A DNA stretch of 64,000 nt, from NCBI GenBank assembly GCA_025716855.1, contig JAIXMQ010000001.1:62001-126000 (forward strand), in the 5' to 3' direction. Source of the DNA: Pilaira anomala. Lineage: Eukaryota > Mucoromycota > Mucoromycetes > Mucorales > Mucoraceae. The position numbers and the translations under genes are program-made. Shown here one piece after another: positions 25,001 through 36,788 of the stretch. The notes beneath the pieces were generated by a model. It saw only the letters and a program-made list of their open reading frames with translations, ran no database searches and had not been told where the DNA came from. Numbering within the stretch: position 1 is the first letter of the stretch; every line of letters begins with the position of its first letter.

Positions 25001-27752
25001 ATGCCATCTCAAGAGGAAGATATTAATGACTTTGGACCTGAGTTTGATTATGATGATTTGATATCAATGACTGAAGCTGTAGAAAACCAGCGCGGTATAA
25101 CAAACCTAAGTATTACACACCCTTTTTCACCTTCGGATTCATCTACTGCCTCATTAAATTCTGCTTCCAGATCTAACACAGCTACTTCATGTTCTGTTAC
25201 AGTATTGGATTGTGATCAAGATGATGCCTTTCCATTCGATGAAGAGGACGATTTGAATCTAAATGAACTGTTGCAAGCTACAGAAGCTGCAGAATCAAAT
25301 CACAAATCCATTTCTAGCTCTATATCATCATGTTCAGATAAATCAATGCACTGTGTAGAGTTATCCAAATCAATATACCCTGTAAATGTCGACAATTTAA
25401 GAACTTGGATTTATCCAGCCAATTATTCTATACGCCAATATCAATTAAACATTGTTCAAAAGGCTTTATTTTATAACACATTGGTGGTTCTACCCACAGG
25501 CCTAGGAAAGACATTTATTGCTGCTGTTGTAATGTATAACTACTGGCGCTGGTTTCCTAACGGTAAAATTATATTTATGGCTCCTACAAAACCTCTGGTA
25601 TCCCAACAGATAGAAGCTTGCTTTAAGGTTTGTGGAATTCCATTAACGGATACAGTTGATATGACTGGAAGTGTTCCTTCCAAGAGACGTCAAGCTCTAT
25701 GGAAAGAGAAACGCGTATTTTTTACTACACCTCATGTCGTACAAAATGATTTGATCTCTAAAGCATGTCCTGCAAACCAGGTAGTTTGTATCGTAATTGA
25801 TGAAGCACACAAGGCTACCGGTAATTATGCTTATGTAAAGGTAGCAAATGCGCTCTATAAAACGAATAGGCACTTCAGGGTCTTAGCCTTATCTGCCACT
25901 CCTGGTACCAACGTAAAATCAATTCAAAGTGTCATAGATAATTTGTATATAACAAAGATTGAAAGTCGAACAGAAGAATCAATTGATGTTCAAAATTACG
26001 TCTTCAAAAAAAATACCGAGTCTATTATTGTTCCTTTAATCTCATCAAGCATTTTGCGTCAAACTATAAAAGAGCTCAGAGACCAAGCACTTGACCCCCT
26101 CTTAAAAGATTTATCAAAACTTCCATGTGGTGTTAGCCCTAATATCGAAAGCAATTCTGCTTTTGGATTACAACTAGCTCGTGTTCGATTCACCAACTCT
26201 TGCAAAAATATGAATCCAGCTGCAAAGTACTCAATTATTCAAAAGTTTCTTATTACAGAACAGATGTGTCGCTCATATGATTTATTGTGCCAGCATGGAA
26301 TTATCCCATTTATTGAATCTATCGAGTTCGAAGACAAAAAAAAGAACTTTGTTCTTCAAGACGCTACTGTTCAACGCTTATTAAAAAAACTTAAGCAAGA
26401 TATACAGCATCCAAACTTTATCAGTCATCCAAAAATAGATAAGATGGTCTCAATCTTGTTATCACATTTTAATAATTTAACACCTGGTTCCTTTTCAAAA
26501 GTCATTGTATTTTCAAGTTATAGAAGTTCTGTTACGGAAATTTGCAAAGTTTTAAATCGTCATATGCCTATCATTCGATGTTCCTCATTTGTAGGCCAAG
26601 CTGAAGGCAAAGGCGGCTCAAAAGGATTGAATCAAGCTAAACAATTAGAGGTAAAAATATTTAATCTATCTTTTTTTTTAATCTTATTATTCACATGATT
26701 TTTTTTTTTCAAGGTTATCCGAAAGTTTAAAAATAATGAGATCAATGTATTGGTTTCAACGAGTATTGGCGAAGAAGGCTTAGATATTGGTGAAGTAGAC
26801 GTAATAATATGTTATGACTCTCAATCTTCTCCTCTTAGAATGGTATAGCTATTTATATTTTGCATCATTACATAAATGTGCATTCTATTTTTTTTTTATT
26901 TATTTATAAATTCTAACTGTTTTTTATTAGTTACAGCGCCTAGGTCGAACAGGCCGTGAAAGACAAGGCAAATGTATTATGTTAATGACACACTCAGAAC
27001 AAGAAAAATTCAATCAAGCCAAAGCTACTTATGCTAACGTACAACGCATTATTTCACAAGGCACTCAATTAACCTATCATCATTTTAATCCTTCTGTCCT
27101 ACCTTTGAATCCTAAACCTACCCTTTCTCTTGAAACATTAACAATTGGCCAATATAAGCAAGAAGAGAAGAAGAAAAAGAAAAAAAAGCGTGGCGATAAT
27201 AACTTATACACTGAGATAAGTATGACTTCAGAAGGGTTTATGAAACCTAGTGTAGAAAGAGCATTTATTCGTAGCTTCTGTAATGGTCAAGAGCAGTACG
27301 ATAGTTTGTGTCAAGTGATTGAGTCATACTGGCCTAAAGTACCTGTCAAAAAGAGTTTATGCACAAATATACCGTTACAAAGTTCAGCTAAGCCTACCTT
27401 CCGTGTTGGCCATTCCAAGCGTACGCTTGACTTTGTAAAGATTGTTCAGAAGATGGAGCATTGTATTTTAAACTCGGAAGAAGAAGACTCATCATTTAAC
27501 AACGTATTAACAAATCAACAAGAAAAACTCTTTTTACCTACTAAAGTTAACTCCTTGGATAAATTAATTATGAACAAAAAGAAAAGGAAAGAGAGTGACG
27601 AAAATGAATATTCGATGGAGCGTAATAGCTTGGTAGATTACTTTGACCCTGATGCGTCTTCGCCTACAATTAACAACTTTGACCCTGAAAGATCAAATGA
27701 TAATCTTCGAAAGAAGAGAAAGCTTTACGTATCAAAAAGTAATAAAAGTTAA
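25001..27752 (+). CDS. MPH1: MPH1/FANCM-type DNA helicase
   Basis: 3'-5' branch-migrating helicase of fork and D-loop processing. Exons 25001-26650, 26714-26842 and 26931-27752 give 866 residues. An acidic N-terminus precedes [28 protein letters not shown] (motif I near residue 165), [22 protein letters not shown] (DEAH), LSATPG, the FANCM helical insert (about residues 340-480), then helicase domain 2 with [24 protein letters not shown] and [13 protein letters not shown]. The C-terminal tail is basic and low-complexity; there is no visible nuclease domain, as in fungal Mph1. The first ATG was chosen. Confidence 0.93.
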
Positions 27753-28260
27753 AAGTTAAATATTTTTTAAAATAAAGATATTTTATACATATAAATCGAA
27801 TCAGAAAAAAAAAAATCAGCTTTATTTTTGTATCTGTACGATCTCTAGATTAATATTGAATGGGTGAGGGATTTATTCATGTCTTTGATATTGGGAAACT
27901 TTGTATTTGGGCAAAAATATGCTGGGATTTAAAACATACAGAAGTAGTGCATTAACACACATTTAAAACAAAAATTTATACCGAGCAGAGGAGGTAGAAT
28001 AAAACAAACTACAAAATCACCAAATGCTCTATATGTATTACTTCTTTTTAATATCGTATCTTTCTGGTGATATCGTCCTAAACTCATCTCTATTTTCTAA
28101 ATTAAAGTTATTTGAGATGTATATGGATTTGAATCGTTAAATTTTCACTATTTGTATTTGCACAGATAGCAGATTACTATATTGGTTTCTTTTTTTTTTT
28201 TTTTTACACTTTTATTACTGTCAGGATATATGTACAAATGTTTTTTTCTCACTAAATTAT
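27753..28260. other. Intergenic, convergent 3' ends
   Basis: About 500 bp between MPH1 (+) and the RRP17-like gene (-). AT-rich, T17 run near 28189; nothing else seen. Confidence 0.5.
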
Positions 28261-28780
28261 TTATGGATTATCTAAATCCAAATCTTCAATGACAGTAACA
28301 GTTGTTAAAGTTGTTTTGTTTTTGAATTCTTGAACGACAGGTTCCTTCTTTGCTTCCTCTTTCCCCTCTTCTTCCTCTGATTCAAATCCTTCAGTTTCAG
28401 GAGCACCGATTGCAACTCTTAACATGGCAGCCATTTCCTGTACATTTTTCTCAGCTAAAGCTTGACGTTGTTCTCTGATTTCTTTACGATTACGAAGTTT
28501 TTCTTCTTTAGCCAATAATGCGTATTTTTCTCTTGTCTTGTTCTTTCTTTCGACTTTACGTTTATGGAAACCTGTTAAAAACTCACTAATAATAATAAAA
28601 AAAGTTTAGAACGTTGTAACTGTTGATACACAAACTAACTTACGTTCTCTTGACAGGATCAAAATCTACAGATTCAACTGTTTCCTTCTTGACCTTTCTT
28701 TTCTTAGCATAGATTTTACTACCAGCAGACAAGATGTCTGTATTCTTGGTCTTCTTTTTGAAATTGGACTTTGGCTTCAT
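28261..28780 (-). CDS. RRP17: RRP17/NOL12-family ribosome biogenesis protein
   Basis: Small nucleolar protein of the Nop25/Rrp17/NOL12 family (5' exonuclease-linked pre-60S processing). Exons 28644-28780 and 28261-28585 give 153 residues. The family hallmark is TEFLTGFHKRKVERKNKTREKY across the exon junction, followed by a charged helix (EEKLRNRKEIREQRQALAEKN) and an acidic Glu/Lys tail. The N-terminus is very basic (FKKKTKNTD, KKRKVKKE), as expected for nucleolar targeting. It shares a 167-bp divergent promoter with CCDC25. Confidence 0.88.
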
Positions 28781-28947
28781 GTTTTTTTTTTAAACAAAAG
28801 AATAGAAAGCTTTAAAAAAAAAGTAAAAAAAAAACCCAAAGTTAGAAAAACGGCATTAAAATGAATAATAGTCACGAATAAGCCCCATATAGGTATTACA
28901 GTAACCGTTTTGTTTTGAGCCCCTTTCAAACCTTTTCCCCTTTAAAC

Positions 28948-29947
28948 ATGGTCTTATATTACACTAGCAACAGTATGTACTCTTTTCATTAGCGTAAATA
29001 CAAAATGTTAAAGAAATTATTAACTTTTCTCCTCTCTTTTGTAAAGTTGTTGATCCTCCTGTCACCATTTATATGGGAAAGGACAAATACGAGAGTAAGA
29101 ATTAACTTTGTTCTATTCGCTATTCTTCATTCCACTGACATTTGAAAAAAAAAAAAAAAAACTTTAAATAGATGACGATTTAATTACTTATGGCTTCCCT
29201 GAAGATATTTGGTAATATAATAAATCCAAAAAAAAAAAAAAAAAAAAAAAAAAATGATATCCGAGAAATTATAACACATTTCTTTTTATTAGGGTAAAAA
29301 GATTTTGTTGATACAAATGAAAGAAAAAACTATCACTAAATATTTTGCATTATAATCAGTTTCATGTGGATAAGCTTTCTAGTGCTCACGTTTACGTTCG
29401 TTTACAACCTGGCCAGACATGGCTCGATATCCCTGAAGCAGTAGTAGAAGATTGTGCTCAGTTAGTGAAAGCTAACAGTATCGAAGGTAATAAGAAGAAT
29501 GGAATTACTGTTATTTATACACCTTGGGATAATCTTAAGAAGACACCTGGTATGGAAACTGGTCAAGTCACTTTTTTCAACAACAAAAAGGTGAAGCGTG
29601 TCTTTGTTGAGAAGCGTATCAATGAAGTAGTGAATAGATTAAATAAGACAAAGGTTGAACGTCATCCTGATCTTAGACTTGAGAAAATTCAAAGAGAAAA
29701 AATTGATAGAAAGAATGCTCGTTTAGAAGAGTTTGCTGAGGTGAGGTCTTTTTTTTTTTTTTCTTTTCTTTGTAATTCATATCATTGCTGACTCGTATTG
29801 TAGAAAGAGAAAGCTCGTGTTTTAGCTGAGGAGAAGAGAAGAGCTGAAAAGGAAATTAATGATATGTTTGATCCTAACCAAATGAAGTCCAATTGGAGAG
29901 AAACTGAGGTCGAGGATATTAATGAAGCTGAAGAGGATTTCATGTAA
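28948..29947 (+). CDS. CCDC25: CCDC25 (NFACT-R domain) protein with a one-nucleotide exon
   Basis: Exons 28948-28972, 29047-29094, 29172-29211, 29293 (one base), 29360-29740 and 29804-29947 give 212 residues, the length of animal CCDC25 (about 208). Conserved blocks: start [67 protein letters not shown] and [11 protein letters not shown], then a charged coiled coil ending EEDFM. The NFACT-R fold is shared with NEMF/Rqc2; the human protein is reported as a DNA sensor, but its fungal role is not known to me. Joining exon 3 directly to the next exon breaks frame; a single G at 29293 between two good introns (81 and 66 nt) restores W-F-H. Confidence 0.88.
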
Positions 29948-30959
29948 AAAAAAAAAAAAAAAAAGAAAAGATTGATCAATGTATTTCTTTGATATATATA
30001 AAAATAATAAAGATAGCGAAAAAAATGCGATATTAATATGCAACACTTTACAAGTCTGTCGAACCTTATTACTCTATAATTTAGTACGGGTCAACATGTA
30101 GGTACAGATACATATGACTTATATGCAAATCTATCCAATGATATGATCGGAACTCAGGCACGGCCCTTTCAAATGCCTCTTGAATTATTTATAATTAAAC
30201 ACGCTCTTAAAATCATTTTCTCTTTCCCAATTGTAATTTTATTCTGGCTATAATTTGTTTGCAGAGAGCGATAAAAGGAAGGTGGCTGCAATGAGTGCTA
30301 AAGTACCTTAAGAAAGCGTTGTGGACGGTAGCCCATTGAAAGCAGTGTTGATTTAGTCCCAAATCTTATTTTAACATTCATGCAACAAAATGAAACTCAT
30401 CTGAGTGAAAGGTACATACATACATATGGTGTGTATATTTTATCCATACTGGATTCAGAGCGTGGATGGAGGTAATATGAGTGCATATTCAGATGATTCC
30501 CCCGGTTGTCTCTGGGGGGTAGGGAGAATTTTCTAAGAGCTTCACCTCTTAAGCTGACTTGTTGTTGTACAGAAATAATATCAAGTTCATTCCCGGGATT
30601 CTCAAGAGGTTGTAACCGCATATCATTCAGACTCACAAAAGCTTACTTTAGTGGTCTTGGACAAGACATATTCCATTTCAAATACATGCAGTCTGCATAG
30701 AAAAGAGAGGTTTATTAGACAGCGAAATATATCTTTAACTACAATAAAAAAACTAGCATTGAAAATATGTTTATGCAAAATTCAAAATTATTTATGTATT
30801 TCCTGATACGATCTCTTTATCTTAATAATGTCTGTGATCAACCAAAAGAGCAAGGTGCTATTGGCAGGAAAGATAAAAAGTTTATTTATACATGTCAAAT
30901 TAAGTTTAAGTCACATAAATCACGGACGACAAAAAAAAAGGGGGGGGGGATTTTTCTCC

Positions 30960-30998
<39 letters not shown>

Positions 30999-30999
30999 A
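29948..30999. other. Intergenic
   Basis: About 1 kb. A minus-strand open frame at 30397-30636 has mixed composition but no recognisable family and no ATG start, so it is not called. A G9 run (30942-30950) and T37 run (about 30961-30997) lie before the next locus. Confidence 0.4.
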
Positions 31000-32000
31000 A
31001 TGGACACCATGGAAAATACGGTAACATATATTGTCATTTCGGACGAGGAGGAGTCTGGGTCTGACATGGACGTGTCAGACGGTTATGATAGCTCATTAGT
31101 TTACAATTCAACACAGGTGATTTTTTTCACTATTGTCATTTTTTTTTTAAAAAAAAAAACTGGCAAGCATAACTTGGAATTTTCAGGATAGACCTCATAA
31201 AGGTCTTCGCAATCATATGCAGAAAGACTTTTGGGCACCAAACACAATAAAAACCCGGGTTAAAAACAAGATACAGCCGGCACAGATTATTTGTGATCCC
31301 ACATCATTTGCAGCTGTAGCTAGCCAACTTGATTCAGAAAGTCTGCGTTCAGTTCATCTGAAGCAGGTACTCTTAATGAATTTGCAGAGGAGGAGAAAGA
31401 TATCCAGACGAAATGGGAGCAATTTTCATTGATTCTAGCCTTTTTAAATTCACTTCAAGAGCAATATTTGGAACTTGAAAGGAAGTTTAAGTTGAAGACA
31501 CAACAATTGGAAATGAAACTAAAAAAAAATTCATGAGGTTCAAGAGTCTTTAAAGCAACAATTGTTAGAGATATAGGTGAGATGTCCAGTTACTTGGAAT
31601 AGTAAATCACTTACTACAAAAGTTGATCATATGCTCAGTACTTCAAAGCAACCTGTAAATCAGCAAAGAGATACTGTAGGCAAGCAACCAAATACTATTA
31701 TAGGGCCGAATACTACAGCAGTAACGAATACCACCACCGTAAAAAGAACAACAACATGTACTACAGCAGCTTCAGCAAAGAAAAGCTAAAGTTAAAAGGG
31801 GGGCAAAAGTACAGTACGCAGGTTATATACATACTATAGAAATCCTTATTACAAATGTTAAAGGTGAAATGATATATTGAACGGCAGCAAAATTTATGCA
31901 GCCAAAATTTAAAACTGAGACTTTATACTTTTTACATAAGCAAAAAGCTGGAACATTTTCGATTCATACGTGCACACCACACTCCCACACGCACTTAGAA
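31000..32000 (+). pseudogene. Degenerate unrecognised gene
   Basis: An ATG at 31000 opens an acidic N-terminus (VIVISDEEES-like, a SUMO-interacting style motif), interrupted by an intron-like segment (31117-31188). Then RPHKGLRNHMQKDFWAPNT and FAAVASQLDSESL follow in frame. A +1 change is needed near 31350 to continue into a clear coiled coil (EFAEEEKDIQTKWEQF, ALFNSLQEQYLEL-like), another at an A9 run near 31528, then in-frame TAG (about 31574) and TGA (about 31878) stops interrupt further coherent sequence (VQYAGYIHTIEILITNVKG; KFMQPKFKTETLYFLHKQK). The pattern fits a decayed gene or one with poor homopolymer base calls. Family not recognised. Confidence 0.45.
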
Positions 32001-32777
32001 TAAAAATCATCTGATGAAAATGAGAAAAAGAAACAGAACCATACAAAAAAGTTGTCAAGATTTACACTTTTACTATTTATTACGCTAACATATAAACTTT
32101 CACCCAAATTGAGATATATATATATATAATTTATTTGAAGAAACTCAACAATAAAAAGAAACCCTCTTGGGTAGTTACTTCTTTCAAAACCACAAAATTT
32201 ATTTTTTATAGATTAAAACGAAACATAAACCTACCAATGACAGATGACGATTTATTTTCTCCTAAGCTAAAACAAAAAAAAGATGGGAAAAAAAATCAAA
32301 TGAGGAAATTTAATGTAGTACCAACTCATTACAAACCTTATAAGGTTAATCTTTTTTATTTGCGGGGAAAGAGAGGAAAATAATATAAGCTTTTTAAGCC
32401 AGTTGTTTCTTCACTTTTTGTTTATGCATTGAAAGGCGTTTGTGTGTGTGTGTGTGTGTGCGTGTATTTGTAAAAAGAACCAATTTTCATATGCTTTTTC
32501 CTCGAATAAGGCTAGATGAGTTTTGTATAGTTCTACGTCATTGAAAAGCACTTTCATCAAAACAATTACTCTAATACAAAAAAACTCGCGGGTTATCGGA
32601 TGAAAAAAATAGGTACAACAAAACGCTAAAAAAAAAAAAAAGTCCGCCATTTTATATATATATTTTTTTTTTTTCCCCACAGATTTTATGGGCCTACATT
32701 TTTTTTATTACAATTGAAACGGGAGGGGGTGTGTTGCTGGGTAAATATGTACAAAAGAGAGAGAGGTGAGTTGTTTT
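32001..32777. other. Intergenic
   Basis: Holds a GT/CA repeat (about 32440-32461) and poly-A/T runs. A small plus-strand frame starting at 32237 (MTDDDLFSPKLKQKK) is basic and unrecognised; not called. Confidence 0.4.
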
Positions 32778-33566
32778 TTAGTTTGTTGGTGTATAAAAAG
32801 GTGATTGCTTTTCACGAATCATTTGTAAGATATGTGTCATTCCTTTACGAGCCTATAACATAAAAAGAGATAAGTATTTTTTTTTTCTGTGGGCGTAATT
32901 TTTTTTTTTTTTTTTTTTTACCTTGGCAGCGTTAGCAATAAATGTACTTTGTCCAAATCCTTCAATACGACCGGTCATACCCCAACCAAACTTGGAAACG
33001 ATACGAGCTTCAGTCTTACAAGAAGTCCAATCAGGATTTTTATCATGTTGTTTAAATATTTGAGTTTCCTCTACTTGCATTACTCGAACATGGTTCAAGT
33101 TCTTTGTACGAGTAATCATGGTTTTATTTTTTGGATCGACTTCTGATTCTTCAATTACAAATGCTTCTGAATTTTTAACAAGCTATAATTATAAAATAAG
33201 TAAAGCAGTAATATATATATATATATATATATGATAGTACTTACACTTTGTGGGAACCATTTAGGAACTTTTCCCTTTTTTAATACAAGTCGAGTTGTTT
33301 TTAATACACCGTGTTCATCTACATGACGATCTAATACGTCAACAGAAAGTACTATAAAAATTATTTTAGTATATAAATATAAATATAATTTATGCAAATT
33401 TCTATATTTTACCATGTGAAGCAAATGGGTTAGGATATCTTAACCAAAATGCAAGCGTTACATTTTGCCATTGATAACTATATTAAGAATTAGTATGGAT
33501 AATATCTTTATTAAGCAACATTTACACATACTCATAATTAAAAACGTGTTGATAAAATTTAACCAT
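32778..33566 (-). CDS. UPS1: UPS1/PRELI-family mitochondrial lipid-transfer protein
   Basis: Intermembrane-space phosphatidic-acid transfer protein that works with Mdm35 in cardiolipin supply. Five exons (33532-33566, 33413-33477, 33245-33351, 32922-33182, 32778-32852) give 180 residues, the PRELI domain alone. Diagnostic blocks: FWLRYPNPFASHVLSVDVLDR, LKTTRLVLKKGKVPKWFP, VDPKNKTMITRTKNLNHVRVM and the C-terminal KARKGMTHIL helix. R-Y-P-N-P with KxGK-P-W-F-P resembles Ups1 more than Ups2. The first exon is 35 nt. It is divergent from the bZIP gene, with 255 bp between starts. Confidence 0.88.
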
Positions 33567-33821
33567 ACGTGAAAAATATTATTTTAAAGAAAAAAGAGGG
33601 GAAAAAGAAAAAAGAAAAAAAAAGAAAATATATAGAATGACAGCATGGGGGTTGAAACAACTTGTTTTTTTTTCTTCAATTGGTGCACATAGTGACTGTT
33701 ATTTTTTTATTTTTTTTTATAGGTATTTGATCTCGATTATTCAGCAACAGTCTTTTTTTTTTTTTTTTTCTTCTTCTTCTCTTCTTCCCTTTAACTCTTT
33801 TTCTTTACATATTATACAATT

Positions 33822-35190
33822 ATGACGTCTACTGATATACTCGAATTGAAGCTAAATGATTCTTCTCTGGACTTGTTGAATGAAGCTATTAAAAGTCATT
33901 TAGTAGAACAAGATGACAAACACCTTTTGGAAAACTCGAGTAAAGACGAAACCAGTGTATCTCACGGTAATTAAATAAATATATGTATATATATATATAA
34001 ATAAATTATGTAGTTACTTATTTTCTTTTTTCTTTACTTTAGTCAAACGTACATTAGATAAAGGTAATAATAATAATAATAAAAAAAAAAACTCACCACT
34101 TTATTATATATTCACACGTATTGTTGTTATATATTTATAGATGAAGAAACGTCTACCACAATACCGAAGCGTGCGGGTCGAAAACCATTGGATAAGTCCC
34201 AAACTGCGGTAAGTAGTGTAACGTTCATTAAAAAAAATAAAATAAAACTAATTTAGTTATATACAGGAGGCTTCACTTGACCCTAAACAAAAGAGAAAAG
34301 CACAAAATCGAGCAGCTCAAAGAGCATTCCGAGACCGTAAAGAAAAACATGTAGCGGAACTTCAAGCACGTATTGAAGAACTTGAAAGGATGAATGCTAC
34401 AAAAGATTCTGATCTTTTAAAAGAGAATGAACAATTAAAAGAAATGTTAAAAAAGTTACAAGAAGAGAATTATGCATTAAAAGGGGCTAAATTTACGTTT
34501 GAATATCCAGTTCATCATCATCCAACGGATATAAAGAAACATGAATATACAACCAGTAGTAGTATGAGTAGTTATAGTGGTGGAGAAGAAACCAATCCTC
34601 CACTTTCTTCTTCTTCACCTTTATCTAATTCACATGAAGATGATTCAACTAGTGCAGATACACCACCTGTCTTGACAACGGAACCAATGCAGTTTGGACT
34701 GATACAACCTATGGTCGATCATCATCATCATCATCAACAACAACAACAAGTAAATTCATTTTTACCTGATGCGAATGTAGATTTGTTTCATGGAAAAGAT
34801 GATTTATTTACCGATTATCGAGTACCACCAATAACTAATAATTCAAATCAAGACTTTTTATTTGCAAATGAAGATTTGTCAAGTTTATTTGGTGGAAATA
34901 ATGAATTATTTGGATTTAATAATAACCAATTTGCAGTTGATCAATTTGGTTTAAGCAATACTACTGGTAGTGGTGTAGATAAACAACAATTAGTAGATAC
35001 TTTAAGAAAATGTAGAGAAGAAGGAAAACATGTTTCTCAAGTACATCAAGAAATTCAACAACAATGTCCTACTTTTGATCTGGATTTACTCTGTGATGAA
35101 TTAAAGAGAAAGGCCACTTGTAATATGAATCAATATCCATTAACCGATTATGATGTGGATGCTTTTGTAAAGTGTCTCGATCGTGTTTAA
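33822..35190 (+). CDS. YAP1: YAP1/PAP1-like bZIP redox transcription factor
   Basis: Four exons, 33822-33966, 34043-34063 (21 nt), 34141-34208 and 34267-35190, give 385 residues. The basic region KQKRKAQNRAAQRAFRDRKEKH (written in part) has the N-x-x-A-Q-x-x-F-R signature of Yap/Pap1 proteins, followed by a zipper (ELQARIEELE...LKENEQLKEML). The middle is Ser/His/Gln/Asn-rich. The C-terminus has the Cys-rich domain CPTFDLDLLCDELKRKATC followed by DYDVDAFVKCLD, matching the Yap1 c-CRD that masks the export signal on oxidation. Oxidative-stress control through these Cys residues is inferred from the family. The 21-nt exon encodes VKRTLDK with its neighbours. Confidence 0.9.
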
Positions 35191-35246
35191 AACCAAAAAC
35201 TTATTCATTAAATTTTAACTTCATTTGTACATCTTTTTTTTTTTTT

Positions 35247-35250
<4 letters not shown>

Positions 35251-35292
<42 letters not shown>
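35251..35292. repeat. CT microsatellite
   Basis: A near-perfect (CT)20 run in the short convergent gap between the bZIP and URC4 genes, in the probable 3'UTR of one or both. Confidence 0.8.
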
Positions 35293-35296
<4 letters not shown>

Positions 35297-35352
35297 ATAC
35301 ATATATTTTTCTCTTCTTTTTTTATTTATACAGGAATAATAATAAAAGGGAA

Positions 35353-36788
35353 TCAATATATAACTCTTTTATCCACTTTGATAACAATAGGAGGTTCATG
35401 TGTATTAGGTCTTGAAATTTCCGCCAACTCTCTACCAGCACTCCAGGTACCACCTTGAATCAACTGGCTCAAAGAAAGCATTTTTTTACTTAGACGAAAC
35501 GATTGGCGAACACGTTCAGCCACCAAATCTAAATAAGCAACGGTCAAAGCTCTCCATTCAACCACCACTGGATCCGACATATCAAACATCGGAGCGACTT
35601 CAATTTTAGGTTGAGAAGGTAAAAGAGAGTTTTGATGATAATTCTTAATACCACGTTCATAATCCACTGGTTTTAAAGTTAAAAAGCCTGTATCAATTAA
35701 AAATCCACCATTACAATAATCCGGTAAAGGTGTCAAAAGATCCGTTCCTTCAATGGTTGCGCCTAATAATTTTTCCATAGGTTCAATAAGTGAATAAACT
35801 AACCATTGACTTAATTTATGAAATGAAACCATATTATCTTGTCCTGCTATTGCTTTACATGGCCAAACATCACCTAATCCTTTTGTACCTCCAATTCCTT
35901 CTTCTGATGCCCACATCTCTCCCATTTCTTGTACTACTGGCCATATTGTTTCAATGCTAATGAGTGGTCCCTTTTTAGTCTTAATTGTGGTCGGATGATC
36001 GAGTAAATAGTCTATGCATTTAATCATGTTAGTTTAAAAAAATATAAAGTTTGTTATACATTATATATACTTTACCCATCATATTACCCGGTCTTTGTAC
36101 TGTATTACCAAAATAATCTCTTCTTTGACCAAGTGCCAGACCAAGATGATTCAATATTTCAACTCGTTCTTGAATACCTGCAAATTCATTCTTTTGACTA
36201 AACTGTAAACCTCGCGCCACTGTTTCATACGAAAGTGTCATTAACGCCTCAGCTATAATAAAATGTTGATTAGTCTCAATTTTAGAAAATGACTATAAAA
36301 AAAAAAATACACTCACAGTCTACTCGATGCGGTTGAGAAGAATCGGATGAAAAAGTACCACTTAAAAACATATCAAGTATAGCTACAGCAATACCATCTT
36401 TACGTTTAAATACTTTATTAGTACTATGTTCAGTATAAACATAAGATTGATAAGGTTTCATATCCATTAAACAAGCAATCACCAAGATATCAATTAATTT
36501 TTTGGTCTGTTCTAAAGGAGATTGACCTAATGCAGTCCAAGATTTCATTAAAGTATCTAATCTTGGATTATTGCCAATATTAAAGTGACGCCATCGACTA
36601 TAAGCAGGTATTTCGGAAGGATGTTCGTAATCGCGTTTAATGATTAAAATCACAAATTGAATCATATCGTCTAACTTTGTTGTATCCACATCAAAATGAT
36701 TCAATCGGTTTCGATTGGCTGCTTCTTGTACTTTATAACATCTTTCACGTACTGAATTTAATCCTAATAAAAATTCATTTGGTGCCAT
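35353..36788 (-). CDS. URC4: URC4-like uracil catabolism protein (DUF1688)
   Basis: Exons 36317-36788, 36076-36252 and 35353-36011 encode 435 residues, the normal DUF1688 length. Visible: LGLNSVRERCYKVQEAA at the start, HFDVDTTKLDDMIQFVILIIKRDY, IPAYSRWRHFNIG, LPDYCNGGFLIDTGFLTLKP, VEWRALTVAYLDLVAERVR and LIQGGTWSAGRELA near the end. DUF1688 proteins are Urc4 of the yeast URC uracil-degradation pathway and are required for it; the exact reaction is not settled to my knowledge. No other URC genes are adjacent. The start ATG follows a possible acceptor-like sequence, but no upstream coding exon is visible. Confidence 0.9.

Noticed and set aside
30397..30636. Minus-strand 79-codon open frame
   Set aside because: No ATG start, no recognised family, no credible upstream exon; composition alone is not enough.
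32135..32383. Small basic plus-strand frame
   Set aside because: Low-complexity Lys-rich peptide with no family; could be chance in AT-rich DNA.
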